Source: Streptomyces sp. NBC_01237
GTDB taxonomy: Bacteria; Actinomycetota; Actinomycetes; Streptomycetales; Streptomycetaceae
DNA length: 64,000 nucleotides
Direction: 5' to 3'
Assembly: GCF_035917275.1 (NCBI RefSeq)
Contig: NZ_CP108508.1
Location: 6,572,001-6,636,000, forward strand
The position numbers and the translations under genes are program-made. The notes below the pieces were generated by a model. It saw only the letters and a list, made by a program, of their open reading frames with translations. It did no database searches and was not told the DNA's origin. This document shows, piece after piece, positions 62,850 through 64,000 of this stretch (position 1 is its first letter; each line of letters begins with the position of its first letter).

Positions 62850-64000
62850 TTGCCCGCCGCGTCCCCCGACCGGCATCCTGCGCAGGTGCGAGCGATCCCG
62901 AACAACCCCATGTCCCGCCGTTCCCTGCTGCGCGCCCTCGGGGCGGGAGCGGCCGGTGCCACGCTGGCGGGCTGCGGAGTGCCCGCAGCCTATGTGGAGC
63001 CGGGGGACCGGGCCGGACGCGACAGCTCGCGGCGCGACCGTTCCCTGCACTTCGCCAACTGGCCGCTCTACATCGACACCGACGACGAGAACGAGTCGAA
63101 GCGGCCCACCCTCGACGCGTTCACACGGCGGACCGGGATCTCCGTCACGTACACCGAGGAGATCAACGACAACGACGAGTTCTTCGGGAAGATCAGTCCG
63201 GCGCTGATGAACCACCAGCGGACGGGCCGGGACCTGATCGTCATCAGCGACTGGATGGCCGCCCGCTTCGTACGTCTGGGCTGGGTGCAGGAGATGGACC
63301 GGGCGAGGCAGCCCAATGTCGCCAAGTACCTCGACCCGCAGTTGCGTTCGCCCGCGTTCGACGAGGGCCGGCGGCACAGTGTTCCGTGGCAGTCCGGGAT
63401 CACCGGCATCGCGTACAACCGCGAGAAGCTCGGCCGCGAGATCCGGCACACGGGCGAGCTGTGGGCCGACGACCTGCGGGGGAAGGTGACCCTGCTGTCC
63501 GGGCTGGACGAGTCGTTCGCGCTGCTGATGCAGGGCAATGGCGTCGACATCACCCGTTGGACGGCCGACGACTTCCATCTGATGTGCGAGCAGGTGGAGA
63601 AGCGGGTGAAGTCCCGGCACATCCGCCGCTTCACCGGCAACGACTACATCAAGGACCTGGCCACCGGTGATGTGCTCGCCTGTCAGGCGTACTCCGGTGA
63701 TGTCATCCAGCTCCAGGCCGACAACCCGGAGATCGAGTTCATGGTGCCCGAGGAGGGTGCCGAGCTCTGGTCGGAGTCGCTGATGATCCCCAACCTCGCC
63801 GAGCACAAGCGCAACGCGGAGAAGCTGGTCGACTTCTACTACCGGCCGGAGGTCGCGGCCGAACTGGCCACCTGGGTCAACTACGTCTGCCCGGTCCCGG
63901 CCGCCCGGGAGATCCTGGCCTCCGCCAAGGACGAGGAGACGGCCGCGCTCGCCGAGGACCCGCTCGTCTTCCCCGACGACGCGATGCGCCGACGGCTGGC
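62850..64000 (+). CDS. potD: Spermidine/putrescine ABC transporter substrate-binding protein (3' end missing)
   Basis: At least 383 residues of a PotD/PotF-type binding lipoprotein; the end lies outside the window. A twin-arginine-like signal MSRRSLLRALGAGAAG leads to LAGCG. The mature part has LHFANWPLYIDTDDE, GRDLIVISDWMAARFVRLGW, VPWQSGITGIAYNREKLG and YSGDVIQLQADNPEIEFMVP, typical of polyamine binders. TTG 62850 is suggested because homologues have a similar DRPxxAQxxA stretch before the RR motif; GTG 62886 and ATG 62910 are alternatives. It presumably heads a polyamine uptake operon. Confidence 0.88.
   Translation, partial: MPAASPDRHPAQVRAIPNNPMSRRSLLRALGAGAAGATLAGCGVPAAYVEPGDRAGRDSSRRDRSLHFANWPLYIDTDDENESKRPTLDAFTRRTGISVTYTEEINDNDEFFGKISPALMNHQRTGRDLIVISDWMAARFVRLGWVQEMDRARQPNVAKYLDPQLRSPAFDEGRRHSVPWQSGITGIAYNREKLGREIRHTGELWADDLRGKVTLLSGLDESFALLMQGNGVDITRWTADDFHLMCEQVEKRVKSRHIRRFTGNDYIKDLATGDVLACQAYSGDVIQLQADNPEIEFMVPEEGAELWSESLMIPNLAEHKRNAEKLVDFYYRPEVAAELATWVNYVCPVPAAREILASAKDEETAALAEDPLVFPDDAMRRRL

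Overview
This is a 64 kb stretch of a high-GC actinobacterial chromosome, almost certainly a Streptomyces. Third codon positions are strongly G/C, GTG and TTG starts are frequent, and the window carries genes diagnostic of the genus: whiG (sporulation sigma factor), nsdA, four tandem type I signal peptidases and a glcP-type glucose permease. From memory, the gene order follows the S. coelicolor SCO5577-SCO5628 core region (smc, glcP, ftsY, nsdA, amtB-glnK-glnD, ffh, ftsH, rpsP-rimM-trmD-rplS, sip genes, comM-dprA, whiG, rpsB-tsf-pyrH-frr-cdsA) and then a polyamine/GABA-type catabolic locus. The species cannot be named from this sequence alone.

Region by region: 1-6.8 kb holds the end of smc, the glucose permease, a luciferase-like monooxygenase and the SRP receptor ftsY. 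6.9-13.9 kb holds a primase/polymerase-like protein, nsdA and the nitrogen-control operon amtB-glnK-glnD behind a clear GlnR-type box. 14.1-15.6 kb is ffh, closed by a 17-bp hairpin.

15.7-23.6 kb is the standout: a complete minus-strand cluster equivalent to the poorly understood enterobacterial yhf locus (yhfZ, yhfY, yhfU, yhfT, php, yhfS, yhfX, yhfW). It encodes a GntR-like regulator, a PRD protein, a small DUF2620 protein, a multi-pass membrane protein, a phosphotriesterase homologue, two PLP enzymes and a phosphopentomutase-like enzyme. It lies between two housekeeping genes (ffh and ftsH). The yhfZ and yhfY promoters share an 18/21 identical box that I propose is the YhfZ operator.

23.8-35 kb holds an ftsH paralogue, a methyltransferase, an HExxH protein with an ECF-type promoter, the ribosomal/tRNA-modification operon, and sipW-X-Y-Z with a NUDIX gene. 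35-41.4 kb holds a DUF2469 protein, a small group of DnaA boxes, yraN-comM-dprA, whiG, a TetR regulator and a secreted M23 peptidase whose reading frame appears to have lost its stop codon. 41.6-47.5 kb is the rpsB-tsf-pyrH-frr-cdsA-rlmN translation/lipid block.

47.5-51.6 kb is a TPP-riboswitch-controlled thiamine ABC transporter (thiBPQ). 51.6-59 kb is accessory: a two-component system, a polyprenyl-type mannosyltransferase with a GT4 glycosyltransferase, an SRPBCC protein and an ABC transporter whose ATPase has a degenerate signature motif. 59.2-64 kb holds a class III aminotransferase, an Lrp regulator, an aminobutyraldehyde-type dehydrogenase and the start of a polyamine-binding lipoprotein, together consistent with polyamine uptake and breakdown. 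No rRNA, tRNA, CRISPR, prophage or insertion sequence was recognised.
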